From positions 1-56,425 of the forward strand of contig DATEHU010000048.1 of NCBI GenBank assembly GCA_035279405.1: a stretch of 56,425 nucleotides of DNA, given 5' to 3'. Shown here one piece after another: positions 47,186-54,925 of this stretch. The stretch is from Gammaproteobacteria bacterium (lineage in GTDB: Bacteria > Pseudomonadota > Gammaproteobacteria > Natronospirales > REEB76). The notes below the pieces were generated by a model. That model saw only the letters and a program-made list of their open reading frames with translations. It made no database searches and was not told the DNA's origin. A program made the position numbers and the translations under genes. The first letter of the stretch is position 1. Each line of letters opens with the position of its first letter.

Positions 47186-50100
47186 ATGGAAATTCGCGAA
47201 GCTACCATCGAGCAGGAACTGATCGAAAAGCTCGGTGAGTTCAAGTACACGCTGCGCCCGGACATCCGCGACCGCGCGGCCATGGAGCGCAACTTCCGTG
47301 AGCACTTCGAAGCGCTGAATCGCGTCACCCTGACCGATGCCGAGTTCCAGCGGCTGCTGGAAGAGATCGTCACCCCCGACGTGTTCAAGGCCGCGCATAC
47401 GCTGCGCAACCGCAACGCCTTCACCCGCGACGACGGCACGCCGCTCAACTACACGCTGGTGAATATCAACGATTGGTGCAAGAACAGCTTCGAGGTCGCC
47501 CACCAGTTGCGCATCAACACCGACTACAGCTATCACCAGTACGATGTCGTGCTGCTGATCAACGGCGTGCCCGTGGTGCAGATCGAGCTCAAGACGCTAG
47601 GCATCAACCCGCGCCGCGCCATCGAGCAGGTCGTCGAATACAAGAACGACCCCGGCAATGGCTACACGCGCACGCTGCTGTGCTTCATCCAGTTGTTCAT
47701 CGTGAGCAATCGCGATTCCACTTTCTACTTCGCCAACAACAACGCGCGGCATTTCGCCTTCAATGCCGAGGAGCGCTACCTGCCGGTCTACCAGTACGCC
47801 CGGCCGGACAACAGCAAGATCAACGGCATGCATGCCTTCGCCGAGGCCTTTCTCGCCAAGTGCACGCTGGGCCAGATGATCAGCCGCTACATGGTGCTGG
47901 TGCAAAGCGAGCAGAAGCTCCTGATGATGCGGCCGTACCAGATCTATGCCGTAGAGTACATCGTCAAATGCATCGACGAGAACCGCGGCAACGGCTACAT
48001 CTGGCATACCACCGGCAGCGGCAAGACGCTCACGAGTTTCAAGGCTTCCTCCCTGCTCAAGGCCAACCCGGCCATCGAGAAGTGTCTGTTCGTGGTGGAC
48101 CGCAAGGACCTGGATCGCCAGACCCGCGAGGAGTTCAACCGCTTCCAGGAAGGCTGCGTGGAGGAGAACACCAACACCGGCGCGCTGGTGCGCCGCATGC
48201 TGTCCGATGACGCCGCCGACAAGGTCATCGTCTGCACCATCCAGAAGCTCGGCCTCGCGCTCGATGAAAACAGCAAGCGCAACCAGAGCCGCGGAAAGCG
48301 CGGCCTCGCCACCTACACCGACCAGCTCGCGCCGCTGCGTGATAAGCGCATCGTCTTTATCTTCGACGAATGCCACCGCTCGCAGTTCGGCGACAATCAC
48401 CGGGCCATAAAGGAGTTCTTTCCCAAGGCCCAGCTCTTCGGCTTCACCGGCACGCCGATCTTCGAGCAGAACGCCAGCTACAAGCGCATCGAGGGCGACA
48501 CGCAGACGCTCAGGACCACCGAAGATCTCTTTCAGAAGTCGTTACACGAATACACCATCACCCACGCCATCGAAGACCGGAACGTCCTGCGCTTCCACGT
48601 CGAGTACTACAAGCCCGACGGCAAGCACCCGCCGAAGCCCGGCGAGCCGCTGGCCAAGCGCGCCGTGGTCGAGGCCATCCTCGCCAAGCACGACGCCGCC
48701 ACCGGCGGGCGCCGCTTCAACGCCCTGCTCGCCACCGCGTCCATCAACGACGCCATCGAGTACTACCGGATTTTCGAGAAAGCGCAGGCCGAGAAGCAGC
48801 AGGCCGACCCGCACTACCTGCCGCTCAACGTCGGTGCCGTGTTCTCCCCGCCGGCCGACATCAGCGCTGATGTGAAGCAACTGCAGGAAGACCTGCCGCA
48901 GGAGCAGGAAGACAACCGGCACGACCCGGAAGCCAAGAAGGCCGCCCTCAAGGCCATCATCGCCGACTACAACGCGCGCTTCGGCACCAACCACCGCATC
49001 GAAGACTTTGATCTCTACTATCAGGACGTGCAGGATCGCATCAAGAAGCAGCAATTCCCCAATGCCGATCTGCCGATGAAAGGCCGCGAGAAGCTCGACA
49101 TCGTGATCGTGGTGGACATGCTGCTCACCGGCTTCGACAGCCAATACCTGAACACCCTGTACGTGGACAAGAACCTCAAACACCACGGGCTGATCCAGGC
49201 CTTCAGCCGCACCAACCGCGTGCTCAACGACACCAAGCCCTACGGCAACATCCTCGACTTCCGCGGCCAGCAAAAGGAGGTGGATGCCGCCATCGCGTTG
49301 TTCTCCGGCGCCAGGGCCGATCGGGCGCGCGAGATCTGGCTGGTGGACACCGCGCCGGTGGTGATCGACAAGCTCAAGACGGCGCGCGAGAACCTCGACA
49401 GCTTCATGCAGTCGCAGGGCCTCACCGGGAAACCCGAAGATATCGCCAACCTCAAGGGCGACGACGCCCGCGCCGCCTTCGTGAAGTGTTTCAAGGACGT
49501 GCAGAAGCTCAAGGTCCAGCTCGACCAGTACACCGACCTCACGCCTAAGCAGGCCCAGGCCATTGACAGCATCGTGCCCAGGGACGAGCTCAACGCCTTT
49601 CGCGGCGCGTATCTGGAAACCGCTCAGCGCCTGCGTACGCAGCAGAGCAGGCCCGGCGAGGCCAAGAACGAGAACCTGGACCAGCTCGATTTCGAGTTCG
49701 TGCTGTTCGCCTCCGCCACCATTGATTACGACTACATTATGAAGCTCATCGCCGACTTCTCGGCAATGAAGCCCGGCAAGGCCACGATGAGTCGCGAGCA
49801 GCTGATCGGCTTGATCGCGGCCGATTCCAAGTTCATGGACGAACGCGAGGACATCACCGAATACGTGCGTGGCCTGAAGGTCGGCGAGGGTCTGGGCGAA
49901 GACGCCATCCGTGCCGGTTACCTGCGGTTCAAGCAGGCCAAGGCCGCGCGCGAGCTAGTTGCCGTTTCGGAAAAGCACGGCCTGTCGATCAAAGCGTTGC
50001 AGGCTTTAGTCGATGCGGTCCTCGCCCGCCGCATATTCGATGGCGAACAGCTCACAGAACTGCTTGCGCCACTCGATCTGGGCTGGAAAGCGCGCACGCA

Positions 50101-50194
50101 GAAGGAGCTCGCATTGATGGGCGATCTGCTGCCGCTGCTCAAGAAGCGCGCTGGTGGGCGCGAGATCGCCGGGCTCAAGGCGTACGAGGATTGA
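47186..50194 (+). CDS. hsdR: Type I restriction enzyme R subunit
   Basis: Motor-nuclease subunit that translocates and cuts unmodified DNA. Of 1002 residues, the N-terminal part has a PD-(D/E)xK nuclease (YDVVLLINGVPVVQIELKTLG in pieces: Asp near 114 and ELK near 128). The SF2 motor follows with WHTTGSGKT (near 273), DECHRSQFG (near 393) and GFTGTP, then a helical C-terminus that contacts the methylase. ATG 47186 follows GGGGAGGG by 5 bases. The stop overlaps hsdS (TGATG). The R-first order is unusual. Confidence 0.95.
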   Translation: MEIREATIEQELIEKLGEFKYTLRPDIRDRAAMERNFREHFEALNRVTLTDAEFQRLLEEIVTPDVFKAAHTLRNRNAFTRDDGTPLNYTLVNINDWCKNSFEVAHQLRINTDYSYHQYDVVLLINGVPVVQIELKTLGINPRRAIEQVVEYKNDPGNGYTRTLLCFIQLFIVSNRDSTFYFANNNARHFAFNAEERYLPVYQYARPDNSKINGMHAFAEAFLAKCTLGQMISRYMVLVQSEQKLLMMRPYQIYAVEYIVKCIDENRGNGYIWHTTGSGKTLTSFKASSLLKANPAIEKCLFVVDRKDLDRQTREEFNRFQEGCVEENTNTGALVRRMLSDDAADKVIVCTIQKLGLALDENSKRNQSRGKRGLATYTDQLAPLRDKRIVFIFDECHRSQFGDNHRAIKEFFPKAQLFGFTGTPIFEQNASYKRIEGDTQTLRTTEDLFQKSLHEYTITHAIEDRNVLRFHVEYYKPDGKHPPKPGEPLAKRAVVEAILAKHDAATGGRRFNALLATASINDAIEYYRIFEKAQAEKQQADPHYLPLNVGAVFSPPADISADVKQLQEDLPQEQEDNRHDPEAKKAALKAIIADYNARFGTNHRIEDFDLYYQDVQDRIKKQQFPNADLPMKGREKLDIVIVVDMLLTGFDSQYLNTLYVDKNLKHHGLIQAFSRTNRVLNDTKPYGNILDFRGQQKEVDAAIALFSGARADRAREIWLVDTAPVVIDKLKTARENLDSFMQSQGLTGKPEDIANLKGDDARAAFVKCFKDVQKLKVQLDQYTDLTPKQAQAIDSIVPRDELNAFRGAYLETAQRLRTQQSRPGEAKNENLDQLDFEFVLFASATIDYDYIMKLIADFSAMKPGKATMSREQLIGLIAADSKFMDEREDITEYVRGLKVGEGLGEDAIRAGYLRFKQAKAARELVAVSEKHGLSIKALQALVDAVLARRIFDGEQLTELLAPLDLGWKARTQKELALMGDLLPLLKKRAGGREIAGLKAYED

Positions 50195-51375
50195 TGATGG
50201 CGAAGCGGAGCACAACGACGGCGACGCCGAGGTTGCGGTTTCCGGAGTTTCGGAATCAAGCTGGTTTCGAACCTACTCCGCTTGGTCGCGCCTTTCGCCG
50301 GATAACGAATGGAAAGGCTAACGCACAAGACCACGAGGAGGGCGGCGCTTTCCCGCTCTTCGATCGTTCTGAAGTCATAAAGGCATCAAGCAAGTTTGCT
50401 TTTGATGCCGTGGCCGTGATTCTGCCCGGTGAAGGGATGTCGTTTAGGCCTCGCTACTTTGAGGGGAAGTTCGATCTTCATCAGCGTGCGTACGCACTGA
50501 TGCAATGCCAAGGTCAAGGGAAGTATTTCTACTACGCGCTGGATAGGATGAAGGCCGATCTCGCGCTCAAGGCTGTCAAGTCGACTGTCCTTTCTCTGCG
50601 CTTGCCGATCATCGAGAAGTTCGTCGTATTCGCGCCGTCCAACAACGCCGAGCAACAAAAAATCGCCGACTGCCTGACGTCGCTGGACGAGGTGATTGAC
50701 GCGCAGGGGCGGAAGGTGGAGGCGTTGAAGGCGCACAAACGCGGCCTGATGCAGCAGCTTTTCCCCCGCGAAGGCGAAACCCGCCCCCGCCTCCGCTTCC
50801 CCGAGTTCCGCGATGCGCCGGATTGGTCTAACAGGCTTCTCGGAGAGGCGGCGACGTTCTACAACGGACGCGCGTACGCAAAGGAAGAGCTTCTTGAGCG
50901 CGGAAAGTATCGAGTCCTACGAGTAGGAAATTTCTTCACTAATGATCACTGGTATTACTCCGACCTAGAGCTAGAAGATTCGAAATATTGTGATGATGGA
51001 GATCTTCTTTACGCATGGTCGGCATCGTTTGGGCCGCGCATGTGGCACGGTGGCAAGACGATCTATCACTATCACATCTGGAAGGTCGTCGAGAATAAAA
51101 AGATTGACAGGGCGTTTCTCTTCTATCGCCTGAGTTCGGAAACTGAGCAAATGAGGGCGAAGGCCGCTAATGGAATAGGCATGTTCCATATCACTAAGGG
51201 AACAATCGAAAATTGGGCGAGCAGTTTTCCAGAAATTGGTGAACAACAACGCATCGCCGACTGCCTCTCCTCCCTCGACACCCAGATCACCGCCGAAACC
51301 AACCAACTCGCCGCCCTCAAGACCCACAAGCAAGGCCTGATGCAGCAGCTGTTCCCCGCACCGGAGAGCGACTGA
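50194..51375 (+). CDS. hsdS: Type I restriction specificity subunit S
   Basis: Determines the bipartite DNA target of the R-M complex. The 393-residue protein has two target-recognition domains (about residues 20-150 and 205-345). Each is followed by a conserved helical spacer ending in KAHKRGLMQQLFP (near 190) and KTHKQGLMQQLFP (near 385), the internal repeat expected of HsdS. The second recognition domain (about 50830-51230) is visibly AT-richer than its flanks, a sign of exchange. Its start overlaps the hsdR stop. It is followed 2 bases later by prrC. Confidence 0.93.
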   Translation: MMAKRSTTTATPRLRFPEFRNQAGFEPTPLGRAFRRITNGKANAQDHEEGGAFPLFDRSEVIKASSKFAFDAVAVILPGEGMSFRPRYFEGKFDLHQRAYALMQCQGQGKYFYYALDRMKADLALKAVKSTVLSLRLPIIEKFVVFAPSNNAEQQKIADCLTSLDEVIDAQGRKVEALKAHKRGLMQQLFPREGETRPRLRFPEFRDAPDWSNRLLGEAATFYNGRAYAKEELLERGKYRVLRVGNFFTNDHWYYSDLELEDSKYCDDGDLLYAWSASFGPRMWHGGKTIYHYHIWKVVENKKIDRAFLFYRLSSETEQMRAKAANGIGMFHITKGTIENWASSFPEIGEQQRIADCLSSLDTQITAETNQLAALKTHKQGLMQQLFPAPESD

Positions 51376-51377
51376 GT

Positions 51378-52505
51378 ATGGACGCCTTGCCATTCTCTGA
51401 TCTCCCTTCGCTCGCGCAGCGTTTTCGCGAGGAACTGGAGAAAAAGAGGTTCGTCCTGCTATACGCCTACAACGGCACGGGCAAGACGCGGCTGTCTACC
51501 GCGTTCAAGGACCTGGGCAAGAAGGTCGATGAGAACGGCGAGGTAACCGAGCGCGACACACTCTACTTCAACGCGTTCACCGAAGATTTGTTTCAGTGGG
51601 ACAATGATCTCGCCAACGACCGCGAGCGCGTGCTGAAAATCAACCAGGATTCCCGTTTCTTCGCCGGACTGGCTGAACTGGAGATGGATAATCGTATCCG
51701 CCCGTTACTTAATCGCTATGCCGACTTCGACTTCCGCATAGACACCTCTGAGTGGAAAGTGCGCTTCTCGCGTGAGGTTGTAAGAGGCGATAGCATGACG
51801 ATGGTTGAAGGTATCAAGGTTTCACGTGGTGAGGAGAACATCTTCATCTGGTGTTTCTTCCTCGCCATCGTGCAACTGGTGCTCGACGGCGCCGAGGCCT
51901 ACAAGTGGGTGAAGTACGTCTACATCGACGATCCGGTCTCATCGCTGGACGAGCACAACGCTATCACTGTCGCGAACCACATTGCGCAGATGCTGCTCAA
52001 GGCGGGCGGCAGCGCGCCGCCGACTGTGATCTCGTCGCATCACACGCTTTTTTTCAATGTGCTGGGCAACGAGTTCAGGAAGAAAGCGAAGAAGCACCTG
52101 TTGTGTCGGAACATGGTCGGTGGCGGTTATCTGCTCCACGACACGGGCAACACGCCGTTCTTTCAGCACGTTTCCAACCTCGCCGAGCTGGAAGAGGCGC
52201 AGAAGAGCGGCAAGCTCTACACGCATCACTTCAACATGCTGCGCTCGATCATGGAAAAGACGGCCAGCTTTCACGGCTATGCGAATTTCGGCGACTGCGT
52301 GCGCTCGAGCGACGAGGATGCGGACAAGACGCTGCACACACGCGTGGTCAACATCATGAGCCACGGCAATTACTCGCTCTATGAGCCGATCGAGATGCTC
52401 GACGAGAACAAGGCCCTGTTTCGCGCGATTCTCGAAGACTTCCGAAAGACTTTCCCGTTCAACCGCAACCCGTTCAATCAGGACCAGAAGGCGGATACCG
52501 AATGA
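51378..52505 (+). CDS. prrC: PrrC-type anticodon nuclease
   Basis: Homologue of E. coli PrrC, a latent tRNA-Lys anticodon nuclease kept silent by its type I R-M partner and released when phage inhibits restriction. The N-domain is an ABC-type NTPase: Walker A YNGTGKT (31-37), the PrrC hallmark FNAFTEDLFQWDNDL (64-78), signature KVSRGEE (147-153), Walker B YIDDPVSSLDE (182-192) and H-loop His221. The C-domain keeps the catalytic triad: Arg289 and Glu293 (R-x3-E within LRSIMEKTASF) and His329 (NIMSH), matching E. coli Arg320, Glu324 and His356. At 375 residues it is slightly shorter than E. coli PrrC (396). It overlaps hsdM by 4 bases. Confidence 0.92.
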   Translation: MDALPFSDLPSLAQRFREELEKKRFVLLYAYNGTGKTRLSTAFKDLGKKVDENGEVTERDTLYFNAFTEDLFQWDNDLANDRERVLKINQDSRFFAGLAELEMDNRIRPLLNRYADFDFRIDTSEWKVRFSREVVRGDSMTMVEGIKVSRGEENIFIWCFFLAIVQLVLDGAEAYKWVKYVYIDDPVSSLDEHNAITVANHIAQMLLKAGGSAPPTVISSHHTLFFNVLGNEFRKKAKKHLLCRNMVGGGYLLHDTGNTPFFQHVSNLAELEEAQKSGKLYTHHFNMLRSIMEKTASFHGYANFGDCVRSSDEDADKTLHTRVVNIMSHGNYSLYEPIEMLDENKALFRAILEDFRKTFPFNRNPFNQDQKADTE

Positions 52506-54136
52506 CCGAAAACGACCAGAAACAACTCGGCAAGACGCTCTGGAACATCGCCGACCAGTTGCGTGGCGCAATGAATGCCGACGACTTCCGCGACTACATG
52601 CTGTCGTTCCTGTTCCTGCGCTACCTCTCGGACAACTACGAGGCGGCGGCGAAGAAGGAACTGGGGCCGGATTATCCCGACGCCGATGCGATCGGCAACG
52701 GCGGCAAGACGCCGCTATCGGTCTGGTACGCGAAAAACTCCGGCGACGTGGCGCAGTTCGAGCAGCAGATGCGGCGCAAGGCGCACTACGTCATCAAGCC
52801 GGACTTCCTCTGGAACCACATCGTGCATCTGGCAAAGACGCAGCACGACGAGCTGTTGAACACCTTGCAGAAAGGTTTCAAGTACATCGAGGAAGAATCC
52901 TTCCAGAGCAAGTTCCAGGGGCTGTTCTCGGAGATCAACCTCGCTTCGGACAAGTTGGGCAAGAAATACGCCGACCGCAACGCCAAGCTCTGCGCCATCA
53001 TCAGCGAGATCGCGCGCGGCATGGCGCTGTTTTCCACCGACAGCGACACGCTGGGCGATGCTTACGAATACCTGATCGGCCAGTTCGCGGCCGGTTCCGG
53101 CAAGAAGGCGGGCGAGTTCTACACGCCGCAACAGATTTCCAACATCCTCTCGGCGCTCGTCACGCTGGACAGCCAGGAGCCGAAGGAGGGTTTGCGCCGG
53201 TCGCTTGCCAGCGTCTTCGATTTCGCCTGCGGTTCAGGCTCATTGCTGCTAAACGTGCGCCACCGCATGATCGAAGCGGGCGGCACCATCGGCCGCATCT
53301 ACGGCCAGGAATCGAACATCACCACCTACAACCTGGCGCGCATGAACATGCTGCTGCACGGGGTCAAGGACACCGAGTTCGAGATCTGGCACGGCGACAC
53401 ACTCAAGAACGACTGGGACTGGTTGCGCGAGACCAACCCGGCGAAGAAGCCGCAGTTCGACGCGGTGGTGGCCAATCCGCCTTTCAGCTACCGCTGGGAG
53501 CCGAATGATGCGATGGCTGAGGACATGCGTTTCAAGAATCACGGTATGGCGCCAAAAAGCGCGGCCGATTTTGCCTTCCTGCTGCACGGCCTGCATTACC
53601 TGAAGGACGATGGCGTGATGGCCATCATCCTGCCGCACGGCGTGCTGTTCCGTGGCGGCAAGGAGGCGGACATCCGCATCAAGCTGCTGAAGGACGGCCA
53701 CATAGACACGGTGATTGGGCTACCGCCGAACCTGTTTTATTCGACTGGCATTCCGGTCTGCATCCTGGTGCTGAAGAAGTGTAAGAAGCCTGACGATGTG
53801 CTGTTCATCAACGCCGCCGAGCATTTTGTGAAGGGCAAGCGCCAGAACCACCTGTCCGATGAGGACATCGAGCGGATCGTTTCGACCTACCGGGAGCGCA
53901 CGGAGCGGGAGCGTTTTTCGCGCCGTGTGCCGCTCAGGGACATCATCGCCAACGACTACAACCTCAACATCTCGCGCTACGTGAGCACGGCCGAGGCCGA
54001 GAAGGAGATTGATCTCGCGGCCACCCATGCCGAGCTCGTCAGAATTGAAGACGAAATCCGCACAGCAACGAAAAGACACAATGAATTTCTGAAAGAGCTT
54101 GGGCTGGCGCCATTGCCACCGGGTGAGCGTGACTAG
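52502..54136 (+). CDS. hsdM: Type I restriction methylase M subunit
   Basis: Adenine-N6 methyltransferase protecting host target sites and forming the core of the R-M complex. The 544 residues include the N-terminal HsdM_N helical domain (FLFLRYLSDNYE near 38), S-adenosylmethionine motif I DFACGSGSLL (near 240), catalytic NPPF (near 325) and a C-terminal helix pair (AEKEIDLAATHAELVRIEDE). ATG 52502 overlaps the prrC stop (ATGA), so nuclease and methylase are translationally coupled. Confidence 0.95.
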   Translation: MTENDQKQLGKTLWNIADQLRGAMNADDFRDYMLSFLFLRYLSDNYEAAAKKELGPDYPDADAIGNGGKTPLSVWYAKNSGDVAQFEQQMRRKAHYVIKPDFLWNHIVHLAKTQHDELLNTLQKGFKYIEEESFQSKFQGLFSEINLASDKLGKKYADRNAKLCAIISEIARGMALFSTDSDTLGDAYEYLIGQFAAGSGKKAGEFYTPQQISNILSALVTLDSQEPKEGLRRSLASVFDFACGSGSLLLNVRHRMIEAGGTIGRIYGQESNITTYNLARMNMLLHGVKDTEFEIWHGDTLKNDWDWLRETNPAKKPQFDAVVANPPFSYRWEPNDAMAEDMRFKNHGMAPKSAADFAFLLHGLHYLKDDGVMAIILPHGVLFRGGKEADIRIKLLKDGHIDTVIGLPPNLFYSTGIPVCILVLKKCKKPDDVLFINAAEHFVKGKRQNHLSDEDIERIVSTYRERTERERFSRRVPLRDIIANDYNLNISRYVSTAEAEKEIDLAATHAELVRIEDEIRTATKRHNEFLKELGLAPLPPGERD

Positions 54137-54429
54137 GCGAGGAGTTGTCGTAAGTCTGCGTGCTCGCAGGGATGCAGGCAGAGGCGCTGGCTCGGGAATG
54201 GGAAGGGTTGTTCCGGCATCCGGCGTTGGGACGCGACACGCGTTTCAACTCGCCCTACCACCGCCCGCTGGATCTCGCGCGGCAACGGTTGATGCCTTCA
54301 ACAAACATCGCTCCTTTCCGCAGCCGTCGGCACGCGGCGTGCATTGAACAGTCTGCTTGCCTCTCAAACGCCGAGGATTCTTCGTTCCGCCGGAGACCTG
54401 TGCGACAAGCCCATCCGCGGCGTCTCCTT
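54137..54429. other. Gene-free spacer downstream of hsdM
   Basis: About 290 bases with no recognisable gene. A frame from 54160 runs into the neighbouring MITE-like element and resembles no family I know, so it is not called. No terminator with a T-run is visible after hsdM. Confidence 0.4.
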
Positions 54430-54568
54430 CTAAGAGCACCTAACAAAATGAACCCCGTGACAAATCCCCCCGCGCGCAGAGCGCTCCGCCCCCCTTTGCA
54501 AAGGGGGGTGAGGGGGGGATTTCGGTTTGCCGGAGGCCATCACCGCACATTTTGTTAGACACTCTAAG
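54430..54568. mobile_element. MITE-like palindromic element
   Basis: Terminal inverted repeats CTAACAAAATG (54440-54450) and CATTTTGTTAG (54548-54558) are perfect over 11 bases. They continue imperfectly outward to about 21 bases (CTAAGAGCAC versus CTTAGAGTGT). The interior holds AAATCCCCCC/GGGGGGATTT and a central CCCCCCTTTGCAAAGGGGGG palindrome. There is no coding capacity. Non-autonomous elements of this kind are moved by transposases elsewhere in the genome. Confidence 0.6.
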
Positions 54569-54585
54569 GTTCTGATACGACCGAA

Positions 54586-54645
54586 CGTATAAAGTTAAAA
54601 TATACGACGTAACGTATATTGTATTTATATACGCTGTAGCGTATA
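54586..54645 (+). promoter_or_regulatory. HipB operator array
   Basis: Five half-sites alternate in orientation: CGTATA (54586), TATACG (54601), CGTATA (54613), TATACG (54628), CGTATA (54640). Gaps are 9, 6, 9 and 6 bases. Read as operators, TATAC-N8-GTATA occurs twice (54601-54618 and 54628-54645), with centres 27 bases apart. E. coli HipB binds TATCC-N8-GGATA, the same geometry with two changed positions, so HipB autorepression is likely. Confidence 0.75.
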
Positions 54646-54670
54646 AGTACCTGACACTTGGAGTTGTCCC

Positions 54671-54925
54671 ATGGCCGAGCAAATCGCCCGAACGCCTAAA
54701 CAGATCGGTGATGCTGTACGCCGCCACCGCCGCGCGCTGGGAATAAACCAAAACGATGTGGGCACAAAGACACACCTGCGGCAAGCCACGATTTCCGAAC
54801 TGGAAGCCGGGGAGGCGGGCACTCAGCTCCGTACACTCTTCGGGGTGCTCACGGCGCTTAACCTGGAACTGGTCGTCCGGCCGCGGACTAAAGCCTCGAC
54901 GGACAAGATCGAGGAAATGTTCTGA
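54671..54925 (+). CDS. hipB: Antitoxin and repressor HipB
   Basis: Cro/CI-type helix-turn-helix protein that binds HipA and represses the operon. The 84 residues include the HTH (DAVRRHRRALGINQNDVG then LRQATISELEAGE, residues ~14-48) and the C-terminal beta-strand LNLELVVRPR that dimerises HipB. GGAG lies 7 bases before ATG. The stop shares a base with the hipA start, so the pair is coupled. Confidence 0.93.
   Translation: MAEQIARTPKQIGDAVRRHRRALGINQNDVGTKTHLRQATISELEAGEAGTQLRTLFGVLTALNLELVVRPRTKASTDKIEEMF

Noticed and set aside
54160-54558. 132-codon frame after hsdM
   Set aside because: Its second half translates the MITE-like palindrome and the first half matches nothing I recognise.
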